Assembly: GCF_026013415.1 (NCBI RefSeq)
Contig: NZ_JAPDOK010000006.1
Span: 124,001-188,000, forward strand
Source of the DNA: Sphingomonas caeni
GTDB taxonomy: Bacteria; Pseudomonadota; Alphaproteobacteria; Sphingomonadales; Sphingomonadaceae
Reading direction: 5' to 3'
Length of the DNA stretch: 64,000 nucleotides
Shown in pieces: positions 63,246 to 64,000 of the stretch; position 1 is the first letter of the stretch; each line of letters starts with the position of its first letter. Position numbers and translations under genes: made by a program. A model generated the notes under the pieces. It was not told where the DNA came from. It made no database searches and worked only from the letters and a program-made list of their open reading frames with translations.

Positions 63246-64000
63246 ATGAAGCGCCGTACCGGACAAGACCGTAGCATCACCCAGAAGTGGAAGCCCGCAA
63301 CCCAGGCGATCCGCGGCGGCACCGTGCGTTCGGAGTTCGGCGAGACCAGCGAGGCGCTCTTCCTCACCTCCGGCTATGCCTATGATTGCGCCGGGGACGC
63401 GGCGGACCGCTTCTCGGGCGAGCAGGTCGGCATGACCTATTCGCGCCTCCAGAACCCCACCGTCCAGATGCTCGAGGAGCGGATCGCCCTGCTCGAAGGC
63501 GCCGAGGCGTGCCGTTCGATGGCGACGGGCATGGCGGCGATGACCGCGGCGTTGCTCTGCCAGCTCGAAGCGGGCGACCATCTCGTCGGCGGCCGCGCCG
63601 CGTTCGGATCGTGCCGCTGGCTGACCGATACGCTGCTGCCCAAGTTCGGCATCGAGACGACGATCATCGACGCGCGCGACACCCAGGCGTTCGAGGATGC
63701 GATCCGGCCGAACACCAAGGTCTTCTTCTTCGAGACCCCCGCCAATCCGACCATGGACGTGGTCGATCTGGAGGCCGTGTGCGGCATCGCGCGCAAGCAC
63801 GGCATCACCAGCGTGGTCGACAACGCCTTCGCGACGCCTGTCCTCCAGCGCCCCCTGGAATATGGCGCGGACGTCGTCGCCTACTCCGCCACCAAGATGA
63901 TGGACGGGCAGGGGCGTGTGCTCGCGGGGGCGGTCGCCGGGACCGCGGAGTTCATCAACAACGTCCTGCTCCCCTTCACCCGCAACACCGGCCCGACCCT
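63246..64000 (+). CDS. metZ: O-succinylhomoserine sulfhydrylase, 3'-truncated
   Basis: The visible 251 codons begin MKRRTGQDRSITQKWKPATQ and continue AIRGGTVRSEFGETSEALFL, the Cys/Met-metabolism PLP enzyme start. They include GEQVGMTYSRLQNPTVQMLE, VFFFETPANPTMDVVDLEAV, VDNAFATPVLQRPLEYGADV and the PLP-lysine segment YSATKMMDGQGR. MetZ makes homocysteine directly from O-succinylhomoserine and sulfide. Its length, SGYAYDCA and lack of cystathionine-synthase signals favour MetZ over MetB/MetC. The gene runs off the window. Confidence 0.9.
   Translation, partial: MKRRTGQDRSITQKWKPATQAIRGGTVRSEFGETSEALFLTSGYAYDCAGDAADRFSGEQVGMTYSRLQNPTVQMLEERIALLEGAEACRSMATGMAAMTAALLCQLEAGDHLVGGRAAFGSCRWLTDTLLPKFGIETTIIDARDTQAFEDAIRPNTKVFFFETPANPTMDVVDLEAVCGIARKHGITSVVDNAFATPVLQRPLEYGADVVAYSATKMMDGQGRVLAGAVAGTAEFINNVLLPFTRNTGPT

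Overview
The window looks like part of a chromosome from a high-GC alphaproteobacterium of the order Sphingomonadales (Sphingomonas or a close relative). Three things point there. The Fo genes are in the alphaproteobacterial order atpI-atpB-atpE-atpF'-atpF, with the split b/b' pair. The intergenic palindromes are of the kind common in sphingomonads (arms GTCATCCCGGCGAAAGCCGG and CTGAGCTTGTCGAAG). Outer-membrane and secreted-protein genes are abundant (TonB receptor, Slam, PCuAC, DUF1287). Genus and species were inferred by eye; no search was run.

Layout. 0-3 kb: 3' end of a TonB-dependent receptor, a MarR regulator and tRNA-Pro(GGG). 3-6.3 kb: yajC-secD-secF plus an Mth938-like gene, the accessory Sec export module. 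6.3-11.4 kb: glycine-zipper protein, glycosyltransferase, histone-H1-like protein, TMEM175-like channel, cupin, a long non-coding stretch with a probable structured RNA, a low-affinity iron permease family protein and OsmC. 11.5-13.4 kb: a diguanylate cyclase bracketed by two paralogous small proteins, next to a cold-shock protein. 13.6-24.7 kb: an accessory, defence-like region. It holds clustered CACCGTAAT repeats, a DUF433/DUF5615 toxin-antitoxin pair with a remnant of a second toxin, an AT-rich AAA-ATPase plus TOPRIM-like pair, uvrA carrying an in-frame palindromic repeat, and an HNH endonuclease with a DNA methyltransferase.

25-35 kb: envelope proteins, including a Slam translocator with its TbpB-like lipoprotein substrate, a beta-barrel pair and a proline-rich lipoprotein. 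35-39.6 kb: PCuAC copper chaperone, dnaK-dnaJ with a possible heat-shock promoter, and a PKHD hydroxylase. 39.7-46.7 kb: second glycine-zipper protein, M15-like peptidase, purB, DUF1287, an EF-hand protein, a run of small envelope genes, and radC. 47-49.4 kb: the ATP synthase Fo operon. 49.5-56.6 kb: small secreted proteins, an exported methyltransferase-like protein, uvrC, and a DUF3857/transglutaminase/TPR protein. 56.7-63 kb: polysaccharide deacetylase, FemAB-like acyltransferase, recO, leuB, a polyprenyl-phosphate-sugar synthase fused to GtrA, and a PMT-family mannosyltransferase. The window ends inside metZ.

The best candidates for something undescribed are the ATPase/TOPRIM pair at 16.0-17.9 kb, set in a repeat-rich, toxin-antitoxin-containing region beside a restriction-modification locus, and the roughly 480-nt structured RNA at about 9.82-10.30 kb. 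All functions are read from motifs and overall resemblance; family names marked as likely need profile searches.
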